A DNA stretch of 64,000 nucleotides from Corynebacterium maris DSM 45190 (GTDB lineage: Bacteria; Actinomycetota; Actinomycetes; Mycobacteriales; Mycobacteriaceae), in NCBI RefSeq assembly GCF_000442645.1, contig NC_021915.1:62001-126000 (forward strand). Direction: 5' to 3'. The translations under genes were made by a program, and so were the position numbers. The notes under the pieces are model-generated. The model saw only the letters and a program-made list of their open reading frames with translations. It ran no database searches and was not told the origin of the DNA. Shown here one piece after another: positions 1 to 7,759 of this stretch; position 1 is the first letter of the stretch; every line of letters begins with the position of its first letter.

Positions 1-10
1 CGTGTCAGCC

Positions 11-54
11 CAAAAATAACGCCCCGTTTTTCTGCACGTGCAGAAAAACGGGGC
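11..54 (-). terminator. Perfect 34-bp palindromic terminator
   Basis: Positions 21-54 form a perfect palindrome with two 17-base arms and no unpaired centre (outer GCCCCG/CGGGGC, centre GCACGTGC). Read on the minus strand it is followed by a T-rich stretch (TTATTTTTG, about 12-20). It lies 16 bp beyond the stop of the minus-strand gene at 71-649, so a rho-independent terminator for that gene is the simplest reading. The perfect symmetry would let it act in both directions. Confidence 0.75.
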
Positions 55-70
55 GGAAACTTTTGCGGGT

Positions 71-649
71 TTAGAAGCTGGAGCCAGCGACCTGCGGCAG
101 CTGCGACATCTGCACGTCCGGCAGCGGGATGTTCACCGAGTTCAGGAAGTCGCGGAAAATGACGGCCAGATCCGGCAGCTCGACGGTGGCGACGTCGCCG
201 ATCGGCAGGTCGAAGGTCGGGGTGCCCGGGGCGACCGGCACCGTGATGACGTTGCCGCGGTCCGGCGCCGGGGCACCCGGGGCGGGGTTGTTCGGCGTGC
301 GGTTGCCCGGATTGCTGTTTCCCGGGTTGTTGTTGCCCGGCGCCGACTGGCCGCCACCGCCGCCCTTGAGTCCGCAGCGGTTGGCGGCTTCCTCGACGCG
401 GGCGAGGGCGGCGTTGATCTCTGCGCCACGCGAATCGAAGCGTGCGAAAGCCCGTGCGGAGGCCCGGATGGAGTTGTACTCGGCTTCGGTGGTCCAGTAG
501 CTGCGGGCCTGATCGCAGGTGATTTCGCCGGAAGGAAGGCGGCTGAGGGCGTCGTCGACAATGTCGGCGGAGGCCAGGGCGGGGGACAGCGCGGTGACAG
601 CGCCGGCCGCGACTACGGAGGCCACGGCCGTCTTCATCGAGATCTTCAT
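71..649 (-). CDS. Secreted protein of unknown function with Pro/Asn/Gly-rich linker
   Basis: A 192-residue protein with a Sec-type signal peptide: MKISMK start, hydrophobic stretch to about residue 24, and an ALASA-like cleavage site near residue 27. The mature part has an alpha-helical region (about 28-95) with two cysteines, then a Gly/Asn/Pro-rich low-complexity linker (about 96-130), then a C-terminal part rich in Asp, Pro and Val. It may be surface-exposed, with the linker crossing the envelope. The start at 649 was chosen because it gives a standard signal peptide; an in-frame ATG at 703 would add an unlikely leader. No clear ribosome binding site is visible. I do not recognise the family. 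Confidence 0.75.
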   Translation of the reverse strand: MKISMKTAVASVVAAGAVTALSPALASADIVDDALSRLPSGEITCDQARSYWTTEAEYNSIRASARAFARFDSRGAEINAALARVEEAANRCGLKGGGGGQSAPGNNNPGNSNPGNRTPNNPAPGAPAPDRGNVITVPVAPGTPTFDLPIGDVATVELPDLAVIFRDFLNSVNIPLPDVQMSQLPQVAGSSF

Positions 650-818
650 GCGCTCATAATGCCATGAAAAGCCGGCCCGCGATAACGGGAGCGTCGAATA
701 CATTTAGCTTGTGGTCCTCTTCCTGCCGGCGACGTCGGCGAGCAGGCCGGTGACCATGCTGACGGCCACGGAGAACGTCAAGGAGAGACGGCGGCCAGGT
801 TGATGGGGGACCGGTCCG

Positions 819-2138
819 TTACGCCCCCACAAACTTCGTCACCAGCGACTCATACGCCGCCACGGTCAGCGCCAGATCCTCGAGGTGCAGGTGCTCGTCG
901 TGGGAGTGCAGCTGGCCGTTGGCTTCCGCCATGGTGCGCTCCTTGGCGTGCAGCGCGAAGCCGTAGCCGACCCCGCCGAGGCGACGGCCGAAGCGCAGGT
1001 CGGAGCCGCCGGTGGCGTAGACGGGGACGATCGCGGCGGCGGGGAAGAATTCCCCGGCGGTCTCCACGATGGCCTCCCACAGCGGGCCGGACGCGGGAGA
1101 GACGGCCGGCGGCTCGGAGATCAGGTATTGGATGTCGACCTCCTCGGCCAGATCGCCCAGGGCGTCGCGCAGCAGCGCGTCCACGTCTTCTTGGCTGGTG
1201 CCCGGCGCGGGGCGGACGTCCATCTCCAGCCAGGCGGTCGAGGGCAGCACGTTGATTGCCCCGCCGGCGTGCAGCACGGTCTGGGAGATCGTGGTGTGCG
1301 AGGCGGCGTGCGCGTAGGCCGCCAGGTCGCCGAAGGCGTGGTAGTCGCCGGTGCCCTCAATCAGGGCCTGCTCCGTGGCCGGGTCGAAGCGGAAGGCCTG
1401 GACGAAGCCTTCCCACGTCTTATCTGAGGTCACCGGGATCTTTGCGTCGGCGATGCGGCGGGCGACTTCGGCGATCTTAACCACGGCGAAGTCTTTGCCG
1501 AAGGGGGTGGAGCCGTGGCCCGCGTCCCCGGAGACGACCAGGCGGCGCTGGGCGGCGCCCTTTTCGCCGACGTTGAAGGCGATGGCGTCGGAGCCGTCGG
1601 TCGTCGGCAAGTGGGAGCCGCCGGTCTCCGACAGCATGTTCTTCCAGGAGAACGCGTCGGGCAGGTTCTCGGAGATCCACTTCGCGCCCAGGCCGCCGCG
1701 GGCCTCCTCGTCGGCGAGCCCGACGAAGGTCAGCGTGCCGCGCGGGCGGCCGTTACGGGCGACCTCGCGGGTGACGGCGGCCATGGTGGCGGTGATGAAC
1801 AGCATGTCGACGGTGCCGCGGCCGTAGAGCTTGCCGTCGATGATCTCGGCGCCGAAGGGGTCGACGGTCCACTTCGCCGAATCCACCGGCACCACGTCCG
1901 TGTGGCCGAGCAGCGTCAGCGGCTCCGCCGCCGGATCGGTGCCCGGCACCGTGAACACCACGCTGACGCGGCCCGGGTGCGGCTCGATGCGCTGGACCTC
2001 CACGTCCGTGCCGGAGAAGAACTCCTCGAGGGTGTCTGCGTTGCGCACCTCCTGCCCGGAATCGGGCGTCAGGTCGTTGACGCAGGCGTTGCGCACCATG
2101 CGCTGCAGCAGGGCGAGGGTGTCATCGTAAAGGCTCAT
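819..2138 (-). CDS. M20 family metallopeptidase (ArgE/DapE/carboxypeptidase-like)
   Basis: A 439-residue zinc amidohydrolase that probably removes an N-acyl group or a C-terminal amino acid in the cytoplasm. Family metal and catalytic motifs are visible: GHTDVVPVD (His79, Asp81), GRGTVDM (Asp111), and the DEEARGG catalytic/metal glutamates (Glu144-Glu145). The dimerisation domain follows (about 190-310), and a late His in a HAKER context is consistent with the final metal ligand. It starts 9 bp after the metI stop, with AGGA upstream, so it is the last gene of a metQ-metN-metI-peptidase operon. Substrate could be a methionyl dipeptide or an N-acyl-methionine, but that is inferred only from position. 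Confidence 0.85.
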   Translation of the reverse strand: MSLYDDTLALLQRMVRNACVNDLTPDSGQEVRNADTLEEFFSGTDVEVQRIEPHPGRVSVVFTVPGTDPAAEPLTLLGHTDVVPVDSAKWTVDPFGAEIIDGKLYGRGTVDMLFITATMAAVTREVARNGRPRGTLTFVGLADEEARGGLGAKWISENLPDAFSWKNMLSETGGSHLPTTDGSDAIAFNVGEKGAAQRRLVVSGDAGHGSTPFGKDFAVVKIAEVARRIADAKIPVTSDKTWEGFVQAFRFDPATEQALIEGTGDYHAFGDLAAYAHAASHTTISQTVLHAGGAINVLPSTAWLEMDVRPAPGTSQEDVDALLRDALGDLAEEVDIQYLISEPPAVSPASGPLWEAIVETAGEFFPAAAIVPVYATGGSDLRFGRRLGGVGYGFALHAKERTMAEANGQLHSHDEHLHLEDLALTVAAYESLVTKFVGA

Positions 2139-2147
2139 GCATCATTC

Positions 2148-2825
2148 CTAGTTGTAGCGGGCTCGACGTGCCAACCAGTTGCCGAGCGATTGGATGGCTT
2201 GGACCACGATCACCAGGATGATGACGGTGGCGAGGATGGCGAAGCTGTCGAACTGCTGATAACCGTAGGAGATGGCCAGATCGCCCACGCCGCCGCCGCC
2301 GACGGTGCCGGCCATCGCGGTCGCGCTGATCAGCCCCACGGTGGAGGTGGTCAACGCCAGGATGATGGCGGGCTTGGCCTCCGGGAGCATGAAGTGGCGC
2401 ACCGTCTGCCAGGTGGTTGCGCCCATCGATTCGGCGGCCTCCACGATGCCGGGGTCCACGTCCAGCAGCGCCGCCTCGATCAGGCGCGCGATAAACGGCG
2501 CGATGTAGATGGTCAGCGGCACCAGCGCCGCGGTCGTGCCGATAGAGGAGCCCACCAGCAGCCGGGTGAACGGCAGGATGGCCACCATCAGGATGATGAA
2601 GGGCACCGAGCGCACGATGTTGACCACGAAGTTGGTCACCCCGTGCAGGGCCTTGTTCGGCAGTAGCCCGCCGGGCCGGTGCAGCACGAGCACCAGCGCG
2701 AGGGGAATGCCCAGCAGCGCGCCGAGAAACAGCGAGACGCCGACCATGTACAGCGTCTCCCCGAATGCGTCGGCGTACATGTCTCCGCTGACGCGGGTGT
2801 CGAAGACGTCCATCCAGTCGTTCAT
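2148..2825 (-). CDS. metI: D-methionine ABC transporter permease MetI
   Basis: A 225-residue inner-membrane permease of the methionine uptake (MUT) family, the usual size for MetI. It has about five hydrophobic segments and the cytoplasmic EAA-type coupling loop (EAAESMGATTWQ, about residues 119-130) that docks on the ATPase. The ATG (2823-2825) overlaps the metN stop codon by four bases (ATGA), showing translational coupling. It follows metQ and metN on the same strand and precedes an M20 peptidase. Together with MetN and MetQ it should import methionine. Confidence 0.93.
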   Translation of the reverse strand: MNDWMDVFDTRVSGDMYADAFGETLYMVGVSLFLGALLGIPLALVLVLHRPGGLLPNKALHGVTNFVVNIVRSVPFIILMVAILPFTRLLVGSSIGTTAALVPLTIYIAPFIARLIEAALLDVDPGIVEAAESMGATTWQTVRHFMLPEAKPAIILALTTSTVGLISATAMAGTVGGGGVGDLAISYGYQQFDSFAILATVIILVIVVQAIQSLGNWLARRARYN

Positions 2826-3856
2826 CGCACAATCTCCACGGTCAATCCGTCCTGTTGATCGGCCCACTGCAGGGCCCGGGACACCTCGGCGGCCTCGCCG
2901 TCGAGGCCTAACACCAGCGTGCCGACGGTCGAGCGTCGCAGCGGGGCGTCCGCCGCGTGCAGTAGCGCGGCGGTCACGGAAAACTGCGAGGAGATCCCGC
3001 TGATCAGATCGCGGGCGGCGCCGCCGGTGTGCACGACGCGCACGAGCGTATGCGGCGGGCGGGACTGCAGGTCCTCGACGACGGAGTCGGGCAGCTTCTG
3101 CGGGACGACGGTTTCGACGAAGCTGCGGGTCAAGGGTTGTTCGGGGTGGGCGAAGACGTGGTCGACGGGGCCGTTTTCGATGAGCCGGCCGTCTTCCAGC
3201 ACCGCGACCCGGTCCGCGATGCGGGCGATGACGTTCATCTGGTGGGTGATGATGAGCACGGTCAGGCCCAGATCTTCGTTGATGCGCACCAGCAGCTCCA
3301 GGATCTGGGCGGTGGTGATCGGGTCCAGCGCGCTGGTCGGTTCGTCGCACAGCAGGATCTTCGGGTCGGTGACCAGAGCGCGGGCGATGCCGACACGCTG
3401 GCGTTGTCCGCCGGAGAGCTGCGCCGGGCGGTGCTCGGCGCGCTCGGCCAGGCCCACCAGCTCCAGCACGTCGGTGACGCGGGCGGTGATCTCCGCTGTG
3501 GGCACCTTGGACAGCACCAGCGGCATGGCCACGTTCTCGGCGACGGTCTTGGAGCCGATGAGGTTGTAGTGCTGGAAGACCATCGCCACTTCGCGGCGCA
3601 GGGCGCGCAGCCCGCCGGCCTTGAGCGTCGCCGGGCGCTGGCCGAGCGTCGTGACGGTGCCGCCGGTGACGGACTCCAGTCCGTTGACGGTGCGCAGCAG
3701 GGTGGATTTGCCGGCGCCGGAGGTGCCGACGACGCCGTAGACGCTGCCTTCCGGGATATCGAAGGTGATGCCGTCCAACGCGTGAACGGCCCCCGGTCCG
3801 GTACCGAAGGCCTTGGTCACGTCATGAAACGACACCGCCGGTGGGGCGGGTGTCAT
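2822..3856 (-). CDS. metN: D-methionine ABC transporter ATP-binding protein MetN
   Basis: A 344-residue ATPase that powers methionine import. Walker A GTSGAGKS at residues 44-51, signature LSGGQ at 147-151 and Walker B ILLCDEP at 167-173 are intact. A C-terminal NIL-type regulatory domain (about 265-344) fits the MetN family, in which it binds methionine and inhibits transport. The start has AAGGAG upstream and lies 13 bp after the metQ stop; the stop overlaps the metI start. The operon is probably controlled by the McbR-like site upstream of metQ. Confidence 0.95.
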   Translation of the reverse strand: MTPAPPAVSFHDVTKAFGTGPGAVHALDGITFDIPEGSVYGVVGTSGAGKSTLLRTVNGLESVTGGTVTTLGQRPATLKAGGLRALRREVAMVFQHYNLIGSKTVAENVAMPLVLSKVPTAEITARVTDVLELVGLAERAEHRPAQLSGGQRQRVGIARALVTDPKILLCDEPTSALDPITTAQILELLVRINEDLGLTVLIITHQMNVIARIADRVAVLEDGRLIENGPVDHVFAHPEQPLTRSFVETVVPQKLPDSVVEDLQSRPPHTLVRVVHTGGAARDLISGISSQFSVTAALLHAADAPLRRSTVGTLVLGLDGEAAEVSRALQWADQQDGLTVEIVR

Positions 3857-3869
3857 GAATGTAAGCTCC

Positions 3870-4715
3870 TTAGTCGGCCGGGGTGATTTCTTCCGGGACG
3901 AACCAGTAGTCGTTCTCGTTTTCCTCGGCGAGGAAGTCGTGGAAGGCGGGGTCGTTGTAGGCGTCGACGACGGCCTGGGCCCACTCGGAGTCGGCGTCCT
4001 CGGAACGCACGACGGCCTGCAGGATCAACTCGGGGCGCAGCTCCTCCTGGAAGTGCTGCAGCTGCGGGTCGACGCCGGAGGAGTACGAGATCGAACCCGG
4101 GATCACGCCCCAGTCCAGGTCGGCCAGCGAGCGCGGGATGGTGGCCGAGTCCATGGTCTGGATGTCCAGGTTATTCGGGTTGTCCTGGATGTCCGCGCTG
4201 GTCAGCAGGCCCGGGTTGGCGTCCGGGTCGAGGGTGATCCAGCCGGCGTCGGCGAGCATGAGGAAAGCGCGCGCCTGGTTGGAGGCGTCCGCCGGGATGC
4301 CGACGGTGTGCCCGTCGGCCACGGCGTCGAGCCCGTCGTGGCGCTCGGAGTACAGGCCGGCCGGGACGGTCGGGATCGGGGTGATCGCTGCGAGGTCGGA
4401 GCCGGTCTCGTTGTTGAAGTTTTCCATGTAGGAGGTGTGCTGGTCGACGTTGAGGTCGACGGAGCCCTCGGCCACGGCGACGTCGGCCTGCTGCAGGTCG
4501 GTGAAGTCGGTGTATTCGACGGTGTAGCCGGCGTCGGTGAGGATGGGGTCGATGCCCTCCTGGAAGAGGACGGAGTACGGGCCGGGGGAGGTGCCGACGT
4601 GGATGGCGTCGTCGTCGGCGCCGGAGTCGGTCCCGCAGGCGACCAGGCCGACGCCGGCGGTCAGTACGGCGGCGGCTGTGGCGAGGGGGCGCAGGACGGT
4701 GCGGCGGAGGGGCAT
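3870..4715 (-). CDS. metQ: D-methionine ABC transporter substrate-binding lipoprotein MetQ
   Basis: A 281-residue lipoprotein of the NlpA/MetQ family. It has a signal peptide with lipobox LVAC (lipidated Cys27), then the two-lobe binding fold, with the DIQ..N and STIPRSL-type segments typical of MetQ. It should sit on the outer face of the cytoplasmic membrane and hand methionine to MetI. AAGGAG precedes the start. It is the first gene of the operon, downstream of a McbR-like palindrome at 4782-4797. Confidence 0.93.
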   Translation of the reverse strand: MPLRRTVLRPLATAAAVLTAGVGLVACGTDSGADDDAIHVGTSPGPYSVLFQEGIDPILTDAGYTVEYTDFTDLQQADVAVAEGSVDLNVDQHTSYMENFNNETGSDLAAITPIPTVPAGLYSERHDGLDAVADGHTVGIPADASNQARAFLMLADAGWITLDPDANPGLLTSADIQDNPNNLDIQTMDSATIPRSLADLDWGVIPGSISYSSGVDPQLQHFQEELRPELILQAVVRSEDADSEWAQAVVDAYNDPAFHDFLAEENENDYWFVPEEITPAD

Positions 4716-4758
4716 GGCGGAAACTCCTTGGTGCTCAGCAGTGTGTTTGTCAGAAAAA

Positions 4759-4797
4759 TAGACTGTATTGACCTAACCACATAGACCGCATTGTCTG
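4759..4797 (-). promoter_or_regulatory. Promoter region of metQNI with McbR-like operator
   Basis: TAGAC-CGCATT-GTCTG at 4782-4797 matches the McbR operator consensus known from Corynebacterium glutamicum (TAGAC-N6-GTCTA) at nine of ten defined bases. A second, weaker copy, TAGAC followed by TGTATT, begins at 4759. Both sit about 45-80 bp upstream of the metQ start, where a repressor of sulfur amino acid genes would act. The consensus match is seen in the sequence; the regulator itself is not in the window. Confidence 0.65.
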
Positions 4798-4842
4798 CAA
4801 GGGGTGGGGCGGCATACGGCGCAGTTATCTACCGTGGGCCCC

Positions 4843-5352
4843 ATGAACGCACACATCAACGACCTCATCGACCGCACCGACGAAGTCCTGCAGGCGCTCC
4901 CGGACCTGAACCCCGACGCCCTGAACGCCCACCCGGCCGGGCACCCGAACTCGATCGCCTGGCTGCTGTGGCACACCGGCCGCGAGATCGACGTGCAGCT
5001 GGCCGACCTCACCGGCGAGGAACAGATCTGGACCGCCGCGGGCCACCGCGACCGCCTGAACCTGGGGGAGGCCGGCGACGGCTTCGGTTACGGCCACACC
5101 GCGGACGAGGCCGCCGCCATCCGCACCGACGACCAGGAGGGGCTCACGGCCTACGTGGCGGCGACGCTGACGACTCTCCGCGAGTACGCCGACTGGGTGG
5201 GCGGCGGCCAGGGCCATGAGTGGGACGACGTCATCGACGACAACTGGGACCCGCCGGTGGACCGGGGCACCCGGGTGGTCTCCATGCTCATCGACGCCAT
5301 CCAGCACCTCGCGCAGGCGCAGTACGTGGCCGGTGCCCCGGAACTTACCTAA
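4843..5352 (+). CDS. DinB-like four-helix-bundle protein (copy 1)
   Basis: A 169-residue protein resembling the DinB/DUF664 superfamily, which includes mycothiol- and bacillithiol-dependent enzymes. The motif HPNSIAWLLWHxGR supplies His34, Trp40 and His44, and a third likely metal ligand is His155 in QHLAQAQYV. These three histidines match the metal site of the fold. The next gene encodes a close paralogue with the same motifs. A mycothiol-linked detoxification role is possible but is not shown by the sequence. The start at 4843 was chosen because it begins the conserved helix; upstream codons look untranslated. Confidence 0.75.
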   Translation: MNAHINDLIDRTDEVLQALPDLNPDALNAHPAGHPNSIAWLLWHTGREIDVQLADLTGEEQIWTAAGHRDRLNLGEAGDGFGYGHTADEAAAIRTDDQEGLTAYVAATLTTLREYADWVGGGQGHEWDDVIDDNWDPPVDRGTRVVSMLIDAIQHLAQAQYVAGAPELT

Positions 5353-5355
5353 CCT
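5350..5355 (+). promoter_or_regulatory. Candidate -10 element for a leaderless transcript
   Basis: TAACCT (TANNNT form) lies at -12 to -7 relative to the ATG at 5362 and overlaps the TAA stop of the preceding gene. This is where a -10 hexamer should be if transcription starts at the start codon. Confidence 0.45.
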
Positions 5356-5361
5356 GGGGGC

Positions 5362-5868
5362 ATGAAACTCAACGAGACTTTCCTCGACCTGGCCGACCGT
5401 GCCGAGGTCAACGTCAAGTCCCTCCCGTCTTTGACGGCCGACCAGATCAACGCCCACCCGGGCGGGCACCCGAACTCCATCGCCTGGTTGCTGTGGCACG
5501 CCGGCCGCGTGCTCGACGTCCTCGGCTCATCGCTTGCGGGCACAGAGCAGCTGTGGGAGACACGTGGCTTCAAGTCCCGCTTCGGACTCGGCGAGCTGGG
5601 CGACGGCACCGGCGTCGGCCACTCCACCGAGGAGGCCGCGCAGGTCAAGGTCGACGACCTCGACCTGCTCATCGAGTACGTCGCCGAGAACCTGCAGGCC
5701 TACCGCGATTACGTGGCCAGCTTGGAGGACAACGCCGTCTTCGACGAGATCATCAGCGAATCCCAGGACGCCCCGGAGAGCCGGCAGGCGCGGCTGACGC
5801 TGATCATCGTCGACGCCCTGCGCCACATCGACCAGGCGCTGTACGTCGCCGGAATGTCGGAGCTGTAG
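5362..5868 (+). CDS. DinB-like four-helix-bundle protein (copy 2)
   Basis: A 168-residue paralogue of the preceding gene. It shares the HPNSIAWLLWH motif near residues 34-45, the GxGxGH segment and the C-terminal histidine helix (RHIDQALYVAG). It begins 9 bp after copy 1 and has a well placed -10-like hexamer, so it may also be transcribed by itself. The strongest conservation is around the presumed metal ligands, as expected after duplication of an active enzyme. The substrate is unknown. Confidence 0.75.
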   Translation: MKLNETFLDLADRAEVNVKSLPSLTADQINAHPGGHPNSIAWLLWHAGRVLDVLGSSLAGTEQLWETRGFKSRFGLGELGDGTGVGHSTEEAAQVKVDDLDLLIEYVAENLQAYRDYVASLEDNAVFDEIISESQDAPESRQARLTLIIVDALRHIDQALYVAGMSEL

Positions 5869-5870
5869 TC

Positions 5871-6179
5871 ATGGCCGTTCTACTCGTCGTCGAGTTCCCC
5901 TCCGCCGGCCCCTTCGGCGCCGAGGCCGCGACCGCCTACGACGCCCTGGCCCGCGACATCGCGGAGCAGGAGGGGCTGATCTGGAAGGTGTGGACCGAGG
6001 CGCCGGAGCGCAACGTCGCCGGCGGCGTCTACCTCTTCACGGGTCAGGCCACGGCCGACGCCTACGTCGAGATGCACACGCGGCGCCTCGCTGGGTTCGG
6101 GATCACGGACGTCTCCGTCACCTCCTATGAGGTCAACGAAGACCTGTCCGCGATCGACCACGCGACCCTCGAGCGCTGA
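5871..6179 (+). CDS. YdhR-like putative monooxygenase (ABM/dimeric alpha-beta barrel)
   Basis: A 102-residue protein fitting the YdhR family of small dimeric alpha-beta barrel proteins annotated as putative monooxygenases. The pattern LIWKVWTEAPERNVAGGVYLF is typical of the family, as is the length of about 100. GGAG lies 8 bp upstream of the ATG, which begins 2 bp after the previous stop, so it is cotranscribed with the DinB-like genes. No cofactor motif is expected in this fold. Its biochemical reaction is unknown. Confidence 0.75.
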   Translation: MAVLLVVEFPSAGPFGAEAATAYDALARDIAEQEGLIWKVWTEAPERNVAGGVYLFTGQATADAYVEMHTRRLAGFGITDVSVTSYEVNEDLSAIDHATLER

Positions 6180-6188
6180 CGCACAGTC

Positions 6189-6734
6189 ATGGGCGCCGAT
6201 CCAGCGGCCCTCGCCGCGGAGCTGGCGGGCGGGGTGAGCACGTTCCGCGCCCTGGCCATCTTCGACTCCCTGCCCGCCGTGCCGCTGAAGGACATGGCCG
6301 GGCGCTGGGTCGGCTCCGAGGTTCCCACCGGACACGTCCTCGACGGGCTGCTCGGCGCCTACGGCTGGCACGGCAAGTGTTTCTACGCGGACAACGAGGC
6401 GGACCCGCTCATTTTTGCTCGGGGCAACGCGATGTTTCACGTGAAACCTTCCCTTGTTCCTCTTAGCCTGGCGGTGAAATTCCCCCGCCTGGTGCGCCAG
6501 CGGGCGATCGCCTCGGTGGGCCGGTGGCTTCTGCCGCTGCTGTCCACCCGTCGACCGCAGGCCCGCCTGCACGTGGTCGACTACCGCGGCGTGCCCACCG
6601 CCACGATGATCTACGACGCGCAACCCATCAACGACCATTTCCGCCGCCTCGACGGCGACACGCTCCTCGGCGCCATGGATCTGCGTGGCGTGCCCGAGCC
6701 TTTCTTTTTCCTGCTGCGCCGCGAGCACGCGTAA
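6189..6734 (+). CDS. GXWXG and DUF4334 domain protein
   Basis: A 181-residue protein with an N-terminal GXWXG-type motif (GRWVGSE, about residues 38-44) and a C-terminal DUF4334-type region (MIYDAQPINDHFR, about 140-152). This two-domain pattern is common in actinobacterial proteins of unknown function, some near lipid or redox genes. It is the last gene of the small plus-strand group beginning at 4843. Codons for Met-Phe-His-Val-Lys-Pro are written by a parS-like sequence (6433-6448), so the DNA here carries two signals. Function unknown. Confidence 0.75.
   Translation: MGADPAALAAELAGGVSTFRALAIFDSLPAVPLKDMAGRWVGSEVPTGHVLDGLLGAYGWHGKCFYADNEADPLIFARGNAMFHVKPSLVPLSLAVKFPRLVRQRAIASVGRWLLPLLSTRRPQARLHVVDYRGVPTATMIYDAQPINDHFRRLDGDTLLGAMDLRGVPEPFFFLLRREHA
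6433..6448. other. parS-like ParB binding site inside a coding region
   Basis: TGTTTCACGTGAAACC matches 15 of 16 bases of the bacterial parS consensus (TGTTTCACGTGAAACA), including the whole central palindrome. It lies inside the DUF4334 gene. parS sites cluster near the replication origin in corynebacteria, so the window is probably in the origin-proximal part of the chromosome. Only this one convincing copy was seen. Confidence 0.8.
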
Positions 6735-6835
6735 CCGCCGCTTAAGGCGGTGAATCTCGGCGATACTATCCCGGTATTGGAACCCTTTCGTGTCTGCGAT
6801 CACACTGGTGGTCACGCACCAGAGAAAGGGACGCC

Positions 6836-7759
6836 ATGGCACACACCAAGACGATGACCTTGCGCGACGCCATCGCCGAATTCGTTCACGACGGCTCCTC
6901 CGTCGCGATCGAGGGATTCACCCACATCATCCCGTACGCGGCGGCGCATGAGATCATCCGCCAGCGCAAACGTGACCTGACGGTCTACCGCATGACCGCC
7001 GACATCGTCGTCGACCAACTGCTCGCCGGCGACTGCGTGAAATCGCTGACCTCTTCGTTCATCGGCAACAGCTCCGTCGGCTCCCTGCACGAACTGCGCC
7101 GCCGCATCGAAGGCAAGGGCCGCGGGCCGTTGGACTACCACGAATACAGCCACGGCGGCATGATCGCCCGCTACAACGCCGGCGCCTCCGGGCTGCCGTT
7201 CTACCCGCTGCTGTCCTACGCCGGCTCCGATCTGCCGGAGGTCAACGAAGACATCCGCGTCATCGAATCGCCCTACGGCGGCGAGAAGATCTACGTCGTC
7301 CCGCCGATCAACCCGGACGTGGCCATCCTCCACGCCCAGCGCGCCGACGCCAAAGGCAACGTCCAGATCTGGGGGCTGACCGGCATCCAGCAGCAGGTCG
7401 CCTACGCCGCCGACAAGGTCATCGTCACCGTCGAAGAGCTCGTCGCCGACGAGATCGTCACCTCGGACCCGAACCGCACGCTGCTGCCGAGCCACGTGGT
7501 CGACGCCGTCGTCGAGGTCCCCAAGGGCGCGCACCCCTCGTTCGTTCAGGGCTACTACGACCGCGACGGCGATTTCTACCGCCGGTGGAACGACATCAGC
7601 AAAGACCCCGAGGTCCTGGCCGACTGGCTGAACGAGTGGATCCACGAGCTGGACGGCCACCACGACTACGTGAACAAGCAGGGCCGGGCGTTTTGGGAAC
7701 AGCTCGAATCCCCGTACGTCCCGTCGCTGCCCGTCAACTACGGAAGCAGGAACTCATGA
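6836..7759 (+). CDS. CoA-transferase subunit A, GctA/CatI type (3-oxoadipate CoA-transferase)
   Basis: A 307-residue subunit A of a class I CoA-transferase. At over 300 residues, and with the SLHELRRRIEGKGRG and NPDVAILHAQRADAKGNVQIWG segments, it looks like the glutaconate/CatI/IpdA type rather than the shorter PcaI type (about 230-250 residues). The stop overlaps the subunit B start by four bases. With enol-lactonase, thiolase and muconolactone isomerase genes following, it most likely moves CoA from succinyl-CoA to 3-oxoadipate. AAAGG precedes the start. A cholesterol-ring-type IpdAB role is an alternative made unlikely by the neighbours. Confidence 0.85.
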   Translation: MAHTKTMTLRDAIAEFVHDGSSVAIEGFTHIIPYAAAHEIIRQRKRDLTVYRMTADIVVDQLLAGDCVKSLTSSFIGNSSVGSLHELRRRIEGKGRGPLDYHEYSHGGMIARYNAGASGLPFYPLLSYAGSDLPEVNEDIRVIESPYGGEKIYVVPPINPDVAILHAQRADAKGNVQIWGLTGIQQQVAYAADKVIVTVEELVADEIVTSDPNRTLLPSHVVDAVVEVPKGAHPSFVQGYYDRDGDFYRRWNDISKDPEVLADWLNEWIHELDGHHDYVNKQGRAFWEQLESPYVPSLPVNYGSRNS

